From Agrypnia vestita (taxonomy: Eukaryota; Arthropoda; Insecta; Trichoptera; Phryganeidae), in the NCBI GenBank assembly GCA_016648135.1, contig JADDOH010002065.1:124001-188000 (forward strand): DNA of 64,000 bases, read 5' to 3'. The translations under genes and the position numbers were made by a program. This document shows positions 1 to 11,744 of this stretch, one piece after another. Below the pieces are notes generated by a model. It made no database searches. It was not told where the DNA came from and saw only the letters and a program-made list of their open reading frames with translations. Each line of letters begins with the position of its first letter. Positions within the stretch are counted from its first letter, which is position 1.

Positions 1-2744
1 ACATCCTCCCGACATGACCAACTGCGAACTTTAAATCGCTGCAAGCAATAAACATCTTCTTGAAGACAGAATATTTAAATATAGAATACGTAAATCAAAC
101 CCAAGATTATGACCATATGACGTGCACTTTCTCGAGTTACTAAGGCGACATCTAGTAAATGTCGCCACGATAATATTATTTTGTGTAAGGCGTCATCTGG
201 CGCTCTGTCTACCGTTCTTTTTCTCCTATTAAATGAGCAGCAATAAATATTGAAACGAGAAACATCTTTCATTATTTTCAACGTGCGATTAGCGATTCGA
301 CATTGTGATTTTTGACTAAGTGTAACCAAAGAGAAATATTCCCCTTCAGATCCAAGAAAAGGATCAAACAATAGAAATGGGGAGCAAATATTAGGGCCGA
401 AATGATACATAATGTATATAATTTTTTTTTTTGATTAAGGGGCCAGAAAGCCGGAAAATAAACCTATCCTATGCCCTACCGATATATAACAAATATGAAT
501 TCGTTTAGTGAAACGCTGGCGGTTGGTCATACCTATTCCATGAATTAAAAGATATTTGAATATCTAACTAAAGAAATAAAACACAAAGCAGATTAATAAA
601 ATAATTAAATAACTTTTCTACTTTTTAATAAAATACATATTTTCTTAAAAAAAACGTTGTAAGGTGGCGCAAAATACATATCATGATAAAACAATACCTC
701 GCATACCATTTTTTTTTTAAATCAAGTTTTTTGTGTATTTATCTTTAAAATATATAATCTGGCATAAGCTTGGAATCAATTTTCCATACAGCCCTTTTTT
801 CAATTTAACTTTCACAAAAGATTTGATAACACCCACTTTAGACTCCGCCCCCTCTCGCTCCATCTCCCTCGTAGATTCCTGATCGCTCTGTAGGCAAGTT
901 ACTGCATACAAGTCTTTGACAAGATTAACACGCATGTGATAAATATTGGTAGATAGTAGTGTCGTGTTGGTCCTGACGGAGAGACGGGTACGTCTTGAAG
1001 CCGGTAGAACTAAAATCTGGTAGTAGTTTACACTAATTTAACTAACACTGTGTTACAATTCCTCGTGTTCTATTTATTGCAAAGAATCTAGGTATTATTA
1101 AGTGGCTTACGAGGTATTGTTTTATCATGAACGATATGATGTACATGTACGCATACATACTCGTATAATAATTAACTACCTACGAGTACAGCAGTGTTCC
1201 AAGTTTCAAATGTGAGACAACAACAGAACAAAAGTTCAACAAATTGACATACTCACGTACAGGAATCACTTAGCAATTATTGCCATTAATATTAAAATAT
1301 TTTTCATCGTTTCTTCTTCACACTTAATAAGCACGCATATTCTAAAAAAAATTAAATTCGCCTGGCAGTTTGTCATTTTTACTGGAAATTAAAAAATATT
1401 GCTCTCTGGACGTTCCAAATTTTAAAATGTACATATTTCCCACGTGTTTAATAATAATATAATTAGATTCCAAAACATAGGTAGGTACTAACTATTATGT
1501 ATAAATTTGAAAATATAATTTTTTATTGTCATTATAAATATAATACGTAAGTATAAATAAATAATTATTTATGAGTTTTAACCGGGATTTATTAATTAAC
1601 ATTATAAATTAGCATTCTTTTTCGTACAGTCATATCATAGCAATGAACTGACGTCATCATCTGGATGGTGTACATCACAATCATATATCTAGTATTATCA
1701 GTTTTACGATAAATTATCGTAAGTGTAATTGTACGTACTTTTCAACCTTGCAAAGACGGGATCAAACACGATTTTCAATGTCATATAGTTTTTGAAATCA
1801 TTCTATCGTTTATAGATGACAGTTCTCAGACATTTTAAGTCATTTTTAAGTAATTTGTAACAATTTTTTAAATTTTGGTGAGTGATGCCATAATTAAATT
1901 TGCGTATTACAACATTTAACATGATAAATATGAGTAAAAATTAATTATAAAATATTTTTACCTGTTGAACTTTGGACCAAATAAAATTATAATTTTATTG
2001 AATAATAATTTAAAACGAAAAAATTATTTCAAATAAATATGTATGTCTCTGTAATAAAATGCATACTGTCGTATTAGGCTCAGTGGGGCAGAGCAATAGG
2101 CTGTAGCAGTACAAGAAATAGAAAGATCCGTTTTCTTTTTCGAGAAAATGACATTTTCAGCGACATATCCACATTAGATTTATTGTTTTTAACCAGAAAA
2201 AAGTAAATTGACATTTAGTTGTAATAAAAATAAATGCATTTCATAATAATTTAATAAATACTAACCGAATATTGCGAAAATGATGGTTTATTTCTCCGCT
2301 GTCACGGCGTACAGGTATAATCAACCTTATCACTGATTATAATACAGACTAAATTGCACTGGATAAGTTTACCACAATTCATTTAGCACATAACTTTTTT
2401 TAAATGTCGTTTCGTTTTATCTGTGAAATAAAAAATATTATTATATCAATTAGAATCGTTAAAGTATTTATTTCACTAATTTAATTTATTTTTAGAAGGT
2501 CCTAGTGTAGTGTGATAAGAACAAACTAAGATGTATAGCATGTGTGGATGTGTGGATAGTAGATAGTCTGATTTCAAAATTGAAAAACTGGTATGTTGTA
2601 TATGGATTAAAGAAAGAAATATGAAACATCTCTGCCTATCTTTACGGAACACGGCATTATTACAAGAATTAACTTTTAAATAATATTATATTTAAGAAAA
2701 ATAATAATATGCTTTTGTATAAAAATAACTAAAAAGAAGAAAAT
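1..2744. other. AT-rich DNA without a recognisable gene
   Basis: I see no coding region or known repeat over most of this stretch. Two small structures stand out: a hairpin at 144-166 with 8-bp arms GGCGACAT/ATGTCGCC, and the inverted repeat listed separately at 681-1130. The two open frames on the minus strand (75-410 and 717-935) have no similarity I recognise and sit in simple AT-rich sequence, so I treat them as chance. Confidence 0.6.
681..1130. repeat. 450-bp segment bounded by a perfect 21-bp inverted repeat
   Basis: Positions 681-701 and 1110-1130 are exact reverse complements (the arm begins TCATGATAAAACAATACC). The similarity stops abruptly on both sides of each arm. The arms do not look like hAT, piggyBac or mariner termini, and I see no clear target duplication. 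It may be a small non-autonomous DNA element or a fold-back scar. Confidence 0.5.
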
Positions 2745-2759
2745 ATTTTTTTTACAGTA

Positions 2760-3894
2760 CTAAGAGCGAAGAGTAACGGAAATGCGAGACAGAAACAATT
2801 ATGCCATACGCGAATATTCTTATTATCGCCTATTACTACTGCTTTGGCTTTCTGTCGAGATTCTACCACAATTTTGTATAGATAGAGCATGTACCTGGTG
2901 CGATTTTAAAACTTTATATATTATGCGTGTTCAGAAACCATAAAAAATATCAAATATATTTATTATTCTTCCAAAAGTTTCAGGGTTACAGAAGAGAGCG
3001 ACGATCTAGTGCGACACGGAGATACGACGTGATGGCGGTTGTTTGATTCTAAATTTCACAAAATATACGGAATGATAATGATATCAATATATGTGTGCTG
3101 TGACGTACTTGATTACGTAGGTGAATATTTAATGTGAATTAATTATTTGGATTTGAACTTCTGTGCCTCTTATCAATATTATACTTTTTATCATTGTGAT
3201 CTGGTGTTACATCCAAAGTACAAAGAACAACTTTCAATCGAAGGAATGAGATGAGGATCGAAGCGAAGCGTTTGTGATTCATAATTGATTCACGATATTT
3301 ATTGGTATTACCTAAATGGAATGTAAATTAAAACAAAGTACTATAAATGATACTGGAATAATGTAAAGGACAAATCTTTTTAAAACAAAAAAAAAACAAA
3401 CACAACTACCACTGAGACTTATTGACTTACTGCTCTCTCAGCTGCACTACGTCAGCCGACCTTACAGAAAAATTATAGTTAAAATTAATTATACATATAA
3501 AATTAAATAAATTATACAATTATAGTTCAAATTATAAATTACTTTGAAGGAGAGAACGCTATAAGCAATAGAATGTTCAGTTTTTTTTTGGAAGAACATT
3601 TTGTATTATGACATTTATTTAATGTTTGTATTGACAATTTATTTAATGTATGTATCAAATCCTAAAGATGTCAGACGAATAACAAATATATTTGCTATTT
3701 TTTATGGTTTTAGAACACGCATAATATATATAATGGATGTGATATAACGTTTTATAATACCTACATAATATACAAATTTGTGGTAGAATCCTGACAAGAA
3801 GTAAGCCGAAGCGGCAATAATAGGCTAGTTCAAAGAATATTCGAGTATGGCGTAATTGTTTCTGTCTCGCATTTTCGTTACCTATCGGTTTTAG
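2760..3894. mobile_element. Long-terminal-inverted-repeat DNA element, non-autonomous
   Basis: The left part (about 2760-2965) and the right part (about 3678-3894) are diverged reverse complements over roughly 200 bp. They share blocks such as GCGAGACAGAAACAATTA, ATTCTACCACAA, TATTATGCGTGTTC and ACCATAAAAAAT. The ~700-bp interior has no transposase that I can read. This is the layout of a MITE or fold-back DNA transposon with unusually long arms. The outermost bases are uncertain because the arms have diverged, so I could not fix a target duplication or superfamily. Confidence 0.7.
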
Positions 3895-4035
3895 CCGCCA
3901 GAGAAGTTTTCATACTTACTTACTATTCGTCTATTCTCAAATAACATAAAAATATATTTACACCTAACTGCCTAATATACCCGGCTTTGCAAGAGTAGGC
4001 AGTAGTATTTTGACTTGAAGTACTTTGATAACCAT

Positions 4036-4325
4036 TTAATAAAAGTTAACACGTCACCCATGTGCGGGAAATCTTTGTACGATAAAGTGGAGAATGAACG
4101 AAAGTGAAATGAATTCTGGCCTGTAGCGTGGTAGAAAGAAAAAAGTTAGAAACAGAGGGTGTCCGCGAAAGACCTACCGTGATCAGATAAACTAAATATG
4201 AGAATGGCTCTATTAAAAGCTTCAACAACCCAGAAGCGTGCATGAAGGCAAAATTTATATGCCAGGAAGAAGGACTGTGGCATTCTATTCTTTACCTACG
4301 TGTAAAAATGGCATGATGGTTATTT
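4036..4325 (+). pseudogene. RTE-like non-LTR retrotransposon 3'-end remnant
   Basis: The forward frame reads MCGKSLYDKVENER near 4060-4100, which matches MCGKSMYDRVKNER in the better preserved copy at 25962-26345. It then decays through stops, with residual KASTTQKRA and a 3' end ATGGCATGATGGTTAT that resembles the shared 3' terminus of this family. In intact elements this is the segment after the reverse transcriptase, ending the ORF. Frameshifts and stops make it non-functional. Confidence 0.7.
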
Positions 4326-4329
4326 ATAT

Positions 4330-6650
4330 TGAAGTGAATGTGTTATTGTGCCCAAGTGGGCGTTTCTAAATATATTTTTAAAAAATTGTTTTAAAACAAA
4401 CTTCACGTCATCAATCATCAGCGACGATGACTGATGACTCTTCGAGCGAAGCATCTAGTACGGTTGTTGCTTGTGCGAAGTGCGAATCCAAAAAGAAAAC
4501 GACCTTGCGAGCATACCGACATCGTCTGTCTGACGTAATGTATTGATTACAAATTACAACCATCATAACGATTACCGGGATGCGCGCCCGCATAATCTGA
4601 CGATGGACCATAAAGAGGTATATTAATAAGAGAGAAAATGCCTTGCAGTAAAAGCAAACTGGCAATGAAAATTCGAGACGAAAGTGCACCATTCTTCCCA
4701 GCTAGTCGCATTCTTTGAATTAGCTTATTTTATACAGTTGATTCAGTAAGGGACGTGAGCATAAAACTAAAAATAATGAGTTTCTTTTATTGATTTGCTA
4801 GAACTAAAAATGTATTGAATAATTGGTTTAGAAAATCATATAAAATCGGACTCTTTCATTCATAAAATTCCTTAAATTAACGACGTATTCAAGTGAAGAA
4901 ATAATCGCAATTATTAGTTAGATTTCATCTATGTGTGTAAATGTGTTAAATATTAACACGTTAAGTATTTAAACAGCTGACTTTTTAAAAGAAGATGACA
5001 GATTAGGCTTATCATGTAAATTTATCACTAAAGTTTTATTAACATCTGGTAAGAAGTAACTGGGTTATCGTGTCCATTAAATGGTTTTGACTCCTCATGA
5101 CCGAAATATATTTCGGCAATGAGAACTCAATCCCTTAACATTTAAGCAGAGGGTGACCTCCTGCTCATGTGCGAAGAAAAAGCTTTGAAATTTTCCCAGA
5201 AGGTCATAAAGTTCTCTGCAAGACATTTTATACTTGTTGCAATTTATGTCTTATGTGAATATTCTGAACAAAATTAGAGGAGAGGAAAGTGTAGAACGAT
5301 AATAGAGCATTCAGATCCGGTCAATAAAATAGCCTATTCTGAAAGTAACAATTGATTGTTTTCCAAACATTGAAAGACAGATTTATTATGTAGACGTTTG
5401 CATATGTGTAATGTTTATATTTCTTTAATATGTACTTCGAAACAAATCACCTGTCAAATGTCAACATTTCTATGGTTACGGCGGCAAGATTGATTCCAAC
5501 AATATTAAATCTGAGTTACATTACAATTGACGAACCGTTCAAGGTTGTAGGTACTGGGTATTATTTAGCAACAAAACCATAATTTTTAGGACACAGAAAT
5601 ATTTGAGGCAAAATTAATTATTTATCAAAATGTCGATTTTGAATGGCAATTTTTCATCACGATTATGGAAGGCATTGTTCACTTGGAACAACGTGATTGG
5701 TTAATAATATACGTATATTTACGTACTTCAATACACGAGTATTTCAAGCCCATAATCGATAATGCTTATTTTAAAATATTCGAATATATTAACGAGCGCG
5801 CAAACCACCGGACAAAATCCGTTGTCAAATTTTGCAAGAATTTATTTTAAACGTATTCTGACGTAGAAAAGTCATACGACACCGTACTATTGAACAGTAT
5901 TAATTACAGCGAAGGTGAAAAACAACACTTATCCGACGGTCGCACAAATTGTACTGACAGATCTGTCAATTTAAATTTTGTTAATTTTTACCGGCACTAA
6001 TAATCCAACAATATCTGTTGAGTTTATCGAAATGTATTATTTTAATGATCTATAAAAATGTTAGATATTTTGTGTTTTTGAGAAGAAATTTTAATTTGTA
6101 ATAGATGGAATGCGGAACGAGTAATCGACCACTTATAAGTTAGAAGGTTCGAGTGAATGATCAACGCATGGACGGTTTGAGTGAACGGCTGATAAAAGAT
6201 TAATCAATCAGACTGTTGTATGATGCGAAATGTCGGGAAACGACCACCTAAGATCCTGTGTCAGAATTCCTAAAGACTATCAAAGGAAAGTTAAGATATG
6301 GAAAAATCGAAACATTTTTAAAAATCAATTATTCCTACAGCCCCTAAAGAAACTTTGCATAGCCCCAGGGAATATAGTATAATAGTATGTATTGCAACTC
6401 CCGAAAGAAGATAAGATAAAAAATAAGGAAGTAGCCTTAGAATAATTTGGGATAAACAGCAAACAAATGTGTTATTTATGCTTTAAGATTGATTGGGTTT
6501 TGATTGCTTACAGTGGCAGATGGAACAGGGGAAGTTGAAGAAATATTGTCAATACTTTCGAATCTGGTCTTCCGAGGGTAAGGGTTTGTAAATGACGATG
6601 ATGTAAGTATGAAAAGTAAGGCCACACTCTTAATAACATAACACTTTTGT
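4330..6650. other. No recognisable gene; AT-rich spacer
   Basis: Nothing here supports a gene. A 61-codon forward frame at 5665-5850 and a 93-codon reverse frame at 4411-4692 show no motif or similarity I recognise. The segment near 5460-5870 is somewhat less AT-rich but has no clear repeat structure. Confidence 0.5.
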
Positions 6651-6654
6651 CTCA

Positions 6655-6805
6655 TTCATTTTTATACATATTCACATACACGCAGTCCTCCAATATCTGA
6701 TTTAACTAATATACCATGTCTGAGTATATCCTGCAAATGCATACATACCCAAAGCATCTCAGCGATTCTTTCTTAATACTATCGACTAAGCTACAAACGT
6801 TATTA
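6655..6805 (-). pseudogene. RTE-like fragment, heavily decayed
   Basis: On the minus strand a short stretch reads VDSIKKESLRCFGYVC, matching the family pattern (V)NRIKKGPLRWFGHVER seen in better copies. Flanking sequence is too mutated to follow. It is another 3'-region scrap of the same non-LTR family. Confidence 0.5.
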
Positions 6806-7141
6806 ATGATATACAGATTAACAAGTAATTCAAATAGATGGACCTGATAAAACAGTTATATTTCTGCAACTACATGAATGAAACTTTCTACACTTGAAAG
6901 GGTGGCTTTCCAATGATTTCCGCTAGACGCCTCTCCCAACGCACAAACGGCCCCTAGCTTCAGGCATTCACAAGATGACGACCCCGCATCTACAAATTGT
7001 TATGGCATTGATTGTTAATGCCGAAAATTTGAGGAAAAAAAACCACTAAAAAAATTCAAGAAAGTTGTGATTGTAATATGTTGCCAACGTGAAATATACC
7101 GCTTTGAAATTAGGGCCATAATTAAATTCGCGTCGATATCG

Positions 7142-7201
7142 ACATACACATACTTCATATCGTCGCGATCGATATCGCGGCGATATGAAGTATGTGTATG
7201 T
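7142..7201. repeat. 60-nt near-perfect hairpin
   Basis: Arms 7142-7169 and 7174-7201 are complementary over 28 positions with one T/G pair, around a 4-nt loop CGAT. The inner part is CpG-rich (CGCGAT/ATCGCG) and the outer part is ACATACACATACTTCATATCG. The length is like a small-RNA precursor, but a MITE remnant is equally possible. Confidence 0.85.
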
Positions 7202-7781
7202 ATTAAAGATGTATCTACATAATACAATTAATTAACGATTATTCCATACCTGTTAAGTATTACTTTCACGTAATTTGATTATTTGATGTAATGAAGAGTG
7301 TAATGAAAAAGGTAGTTAAGTAGATGTGCGTTAAAGTAATTTATTTATGTAGTAACAAATAAGTAATAATAAATATGCCAACATAATCTCAGCGACTATC
7401 TAGAATTATGATGATGATGTACCTGTATGAGTTCGAAAGTCCGTATCTTGAGAACACCCGGATATAACAACGTAAGAAAGATATTATTTAATAGATGTGT
7501 TAAACAAACTTTATAAAATAAAATCAAATCAATAAAATATTTTATTGATTTTAGCATATTATTTTTATTTAATCTATTTTATTTATTTTTTAACATTTTT
7601 CCGAGAAGACTTGTAAAACGTTTTCTTCATGAAAAGTGTAAAATGTAAAGGTATACCTTAATGAGGCTGACATTATGAATACAATTGTGTACAATGTGTA
7701 CTATGTATGTATACATACATAAATAAATAAATATGTGTTAACTTCTTAAATCATAGCATTATTTTTTTTAAAAAAAAAAAA

Positions 7782-8083
7782 TACTTGGTATAAAACCAAT
7801 ATTTATTTCATAATCAACATGTTTCAGGGGCAATGGTCCTGTCATTATTATTATATTAATTAATTTAAGTTTTAATAGCAAATTATATATTATAAATAAC
7901 GAAATCCTTTTTTGCAAATAGTTAACTTTTAAAATGATTTTTACGTTAGTTTCTAATTAGTTATTTAACTTCTACATATTTATTTTTATTAATCAATAAT
8001 AATAACGTTGCATTCCGATGAAAGGTCTACTAGGAGCATGTTGATTATTCAAAAAAATGTTTTTATATTTTTATCCAGTATTT
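7782..8083. mobile_element. Palindromic Penelope-like 3'-end pair, decayed
   Basis: The left arm (about 7782-7845) and right arm (about 8005-8083) are diverged reverse complements. Both carry the end motif ATAATCAACATG, and both had a hammerhead-type core: minus strand TGACAGGACCATTGCCCCTGAAAC, plus strand CCGATGAAAGGTCTACTAGGAGC. The interior (7885-8010) resembles 18180-18290, which precedes a better core at 18335. The outward-facing arrangement matches the other PLE pairs in this window. Both cores are mutated. Confidence 0.55.
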
Positions 8084-8089
8084 TATTTT

Positions 8090-9570
8090 AATATTAATGT
8101 GTTATTTAATAAATAATTATTATCAAATTAAGTGATCACTTTCACATGATGTAATTATTAGACTAGGCGTGTAGTGAAATAGGTATGTACGAACATTACT
8201 CAAAAAGAGCACACCGCACTACGGAAGATGAGCGGCACACGTGCCTTTGCGCGACGACTGATCACTCGCGGTCCGAACTCCAATTTGAATCATTTGAATA
8301 AATCACTTCGATAAAAGATTGTAAAGGCGGCCTCACACGAGCGAGCGCGGAACGCGATACGGGCGGGCAGTGCGAACGCGACCGCTGCGGGCAAGTGTCC
8401 GATTACGAATGGAGTTTGGCACAGCGCGGTGCGGCGCCGAGGCAATGACGGCACGCTGGACCATGTCATGGATTGCCCTAAAAACTGACGTTTCACAATT
8501 AGTATTTTTTACGAGTGACTCATTACCCTGCTAACTGTGCTTGATAATGAAGCGGCTAAATTATTTCAGTGATTTATTTAACGATGCTCTGAAAATTGGC
8601 AATTTTATGTATTCAATTTTGCTGCAACTAAGATTCGTTATAGACTGTGTATCATTACATCCACCACGTAACTAACCCTATAGTTTTCAGTTTTTTAAAA
8701 GTCATTTCAGTTTTTAGTTTAATCTCCCAAATCTATAGTTTTTTTTTTACCTTAGAGAACACAGTTTTACATTTTTATTATTGTATTGTATTATTATTTA
8801 AGATTTTTGATATATTATATAAATAATATATTACCTTTCTTATTGTCTAATAAATTAGATTACCTATATGATTTTAAGTGGTTATGCCTCACCACACACA
8901 AGACTCGTAATTCTTTTTGGTGAGGTATACACATACAAAAAAAAATGAATTGTAAATATTTTTAAGATATAAATATAAATAAAAAAATAAAAATGTATAT
9001 TTAATGAAAATAAAAATTGAGTAACCAATTTAACGTCAATTAGTTGAAATTGTCATTTTAAACAAGTACACAATTTCAAGGTAGCAGATGGAAGAGAACA
9101 CCTATGAACTATTTATCTAGTCAAAATAAATTATTTTTGCAAGATCGTACATCCCTATTTCTATCTTTTTTATCTAAACAGATAAAAACTGTAGATTTTG
9201 AGTTTTTTTACGTTTACAGTTTCCTACATTTTTCTTACGGTCATGTACAGTTTTAATAGACCACAGGGTTGGCAACGGTGCTGTGTATAGAGAATTTTGA
9301 TTTTTTTTTGTATATACCTCAATATCACTAGGAATGCGCAACGCTGTAAATGCTCTGTCGATAATTTTCTACCTGTGTATGCACATTCTGTGAGTCATTT
9401 AGTGTAGAGTTTCGAGCGCTCTAATAGGTAAACATTATCTGTTTTAAATACATTTGTCATATAGACTTTTGTTATTTGCTAGATATTCAGTTACTTTCAA
9501 AACTTTGGTTGAGGTAAGTTGGAGGTTTTATTTGATAATGTTAATTTGATCATTATTATTGAATGTCTGT
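8090..9570. other. Spacer with one GC-rich patch
   Basis: Positions 8310-8480 are strikingly CpG- and GC-rich compared with the surroundings (GCGAGCGCGGAACGCG, GCGCGGTGCGGCGCCGAGG). The only open frame there (minus strand 8290-8496) has no recognisable motif. The patch could be a diverged DNA-transposon interior or a regulatory island. The rest is AT-rich without readable features. Confidence 0.45.
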
Positions 9571-9682
9571 CTATATTACAGGGGCGTGCAGCGGGAATAA
9601 GAAGCGTGACTTTTTCCTGAGCATATATTTTGAAAAGAAACCGAAATAAGAGATATATCTCGGAAAATTCAAATCACAATAA

Positions 9683-10130
9683 TTAACATATTTAAAAAGT
9701 ATTGATTATATCTATTTCTTTTATATGAGTAATTCCACCAACATGTCTCAGAAAAACCTTTCTATCGTCAGGGTGTCGTATAACTGTCAAAATATCAGAA
9801 TTAAATGTCTTTTGTTTCTTGTTTTTCTAAATTATTTGAAAAATTATTTTTAAATATTATCCACCGAAGTTTTTGATTATCCGCAATTATTGGAAATTTT
9901 TTTAGAATTGGGCTAGTAGTTAAATTTAATTGATTATTAATATTATTTTGTTTACTATCACATGCTTTACTAATTTCTAATGATTCTAAATTATTCAATT
10001 TCAGACCAAAATTATTTGTGTGTAAAATAGAAATTCCTAAAAATTTTTCAAAACTGTGATCATTTTCTAATAAATGATTTGCAAATTCAGAATTAAGAAT
10101 TTTTTTTAAATGTCAATCTATCATGTTGCC
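9683..10130 (-). pseudogene. Penelope-like element, GIY-YIG C-terminal remnant
   Basis: The minus-strand frame contains LNNLESLEISKACDSKQ and NNQLNLTTSPILKKF, the same sequence as the plus-strand copy at 34.3 kb. There this stretch follows the GIY-YIG endonuclease core of a PLE ORF. Downstream on the same strand come the shared tail residues NNFSNNLEKQETKD and then a hammerhead-type motif. It is 5'-truncated (no reverse transcriptase) and lies wholly inside the hAT copy. Confidence 0.75.
9736..9775 (-). ncRNA. Hammerhead-type motif, one core base changed
   Basis: Read on the minus strand: stem I CACC, core CTGACGA (complement of 9765-9771), stem II with AGAAAGGTTTTTCT, then GAGA where GAAA is expected, stem III CATG, UU, and the stem I partner GGTG. 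Stem I pairs over four bases. The GAAA to GAGA change hits an invariant core adenine, so this copy is expected to be inactive. Confidence 0.6.
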
Positions 10131-10283
10131 AAATCAATTGAAAAAATAATTAACATATTATTCAGATTTTAATATTTCAAATTTTTTTTCAGATAAATAT
10201 TTAATTTCGATATTTTTTTCCCAAATTATGAGCTTAAATAAAAATCACGCTTCTTGTTCCCACTGCACGCGCCTGCTATATTA

Positions 10284-11395
10284 AAGCCCAAACTCGCGCA
10301 GTGATCTACAATGCATTGTTGTGCTTCAATAAACTGAAAAGTGAAGATGAGTAGCATCAACCTCAACAAACCACAGGATATTGTCGCCCTTTTTTGTGAT
10401 GTTAGGGTCAGTACTGTTGACCGGATTAATAATCTAGTCTTGCAGAATGGCGAGAGGAGGTTATCGTCAATTTGCGTCCGTCACCGATATCATCAGTATC
10501 GATATTTGTTTTAAAATGCACTATTTCCTCTTTTTACGGCAGCGGTGAAGATCCCATCGGTACAATGATTTTAGGACAGAAAATGTTCAATAAATAGACT
10601 AAAGCGTATTTATAAAAGGTTCGGTTACAAATTCAAGCAAACTAAGAATGGGCGGAAATACTACATGGAGTGCTATGACATCATCTATGTTTAAGATTTA
10701 TTTATTTTTATTTATATTTATAAAAATTCATAGTATATTTTGTAATTTTAATGTTCCTATTAAAAATTGTGTTAGGGGATAGACGGCGTTCTATATTGAC
10801 TACGCGCCTTGCTACTATTAAGCGCTCTTAATTAGACTTTTTTACGGTAATGGGGCTATAGAAATAATCCATTTTTATTATTCACGGTAATGATATTGTG
10901 AGTCCCACAAGGCCGTGTTAAAGAAGAAGAAGACGTGTTTTCGTAATCATTTTAATAAATATTTCCGAAGCTAACTTTATTAATATTGGCGTCGAAGAAT
11001 TTCTAGCTTTTGGGCGGGCCACATATTCGCAAATATTCGTTCACTGAACTTGGGCCTTTGACAATGGCCGGTCGGTGTCGCAAATCTTTCCGTAGCTGAA
11101 GGAACGTGATCACGAGGGGAGACCTCGTGTCCTCGTTCAGCGAGACTTTTGAATATATCAGGTAAGTTACGATACACGTGTGTATATTCTTTATGTGTAT
11201 ATAATCCACATTTGTTTCTTTTAACAAGTTTTAATTACAAAATAAGCTAGACCCACAAAACATCTGGCTACATATTTGCTTGCGGATATCCAGTCAAACA
11301 CGTTTATAAAATAATTAACACATTATTAGAAAATCTTAAAAATAAACTCTTATATCAGCTAATTTAAATTCAAAAGGGACAGGAACAAAATAAAC
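10284..11395. other. Spacer around the unrecognised reading frame
   Basis: Apart from the decayed frame at 10347-10694, I see only AT-rich sequence and a short block at 10900-10934 (GAGTCCCACAAGGCCG followed by an AAG-rich tail) that recurs at 57463-57492. Two overlapping reverse frames at 10980-11227 have no recognisable content. Confidence 0.4.
10347..10694 (+). pseudogene. Unrecognised decayed coding region
   Basis: A reading frame begins at 10347 with MSSINLNKPQDIVALFCDV and stops at 10512-10514. The coding look continues in a second frame (YGSGEDPIGTMILGQKMFNK) and then a third, ending INRLKRIYKRFGYKF and KYYMECYDIIYV with a stop at 10692-10694. The continuous, lysine- and tyrosine-rich sense across three frames suggests one former protein of about 115 residues broken by small indels. 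I do not recognise the family. It starts about 65 bp to the right of the hAT target duplication. It could belong to another mobile element, an old viral insertion or a host gene copy. Confidence 0.35.
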
Positions 11396-11399
11396 GACA

Positions 11400-11615
11400 T
11401 CAGATAGACGAATTAAAAAGGTAAAAAATTCTAAATTATTTCAAAATAATTTTTCAAATAATTTAGAAAAACAAGAAACAAATTCTGATTCTGATATTTT
11501 GACAGTTATACAACACTCTGACGATGGAAAGGTTTTTCTGAAACATGTTGGTGTATCGTAATTAATCAAATAATAGAAGTAGATATAACAAATAATATAA
11601 TCAATATTTTTTAAA
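11400..11615 (+). pseudogene. Penelope-like element 3' end
   Basis: The forward strand repeats the tail seen at 9.7 and 34.5 kb: FSNNLEKQETN, then DSDILTVIQHS, a complete hammerhead-type motif, and an AT-rich 3' tail (AATAATATAATCAATATTTTTTA). Only the extreme C-terminus of the ORF remains, so the copy is severely 5'-truncated. Confidence 0.65.
11513..11554 (+). ncRNA. Hammerhead ribozyme motif, core intact
   Basis: Order of elements: stem I strand ACACT (11513-11517), CTGACGA (11518-11524), one unpaired T, stem II GGAAA-GGT-TTTTC, T, GAAA (11540-11543), self-complementary CATG as stem III (11544-11547), UU as cleavage dinucleotide, and stem I partner GGTGT (11550-11554). Stem I pairs over five bases (one G-U). 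All conserved core positions CUGANGA and GAAA are present. The 4-nt palindromic stem III implies that two copies must pair, as proposed for PLE hammerheads. Cleavage is inferred, not shown. Confidence 0.75.
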
Positions 11616-11744
11616 AAGGTTTCAATTAAAAACTATTTTATGCCTTACTCAAAACAATTTTCCTACATTATAACAATGACACATCATTAAGCATAATTCA
11701 CTTTTTTATTACCTCCTCCAAAATGAGAATAAGCGTTCTATTTT

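Larger units (their letters stand above)
9579..10275. mobile_element. hAT-type element with exact 8-bp target duplication
   Basis: The termini are inverted repeats of about 37 bp: left CAGGGGCGTGCAGCGGGAA at 9579, right its complement ending at 10275 (CAGGCGCGTGCAGTGGGAA on the other strand). An identical octamer CTATATTA flanks both sides (9571-9578 and 10276-10283). Ends of the form CAGGGGCG and an 8-bp duplication are the signature of hAT transposons. No hAT transposase is present. The interior instead holds a minus-strand Penelope-like 3' end (9683-10130), so the copy is either a hAT with a nested PLE insertion or a non-autonomous element that carries one. Confidence 0.9.
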
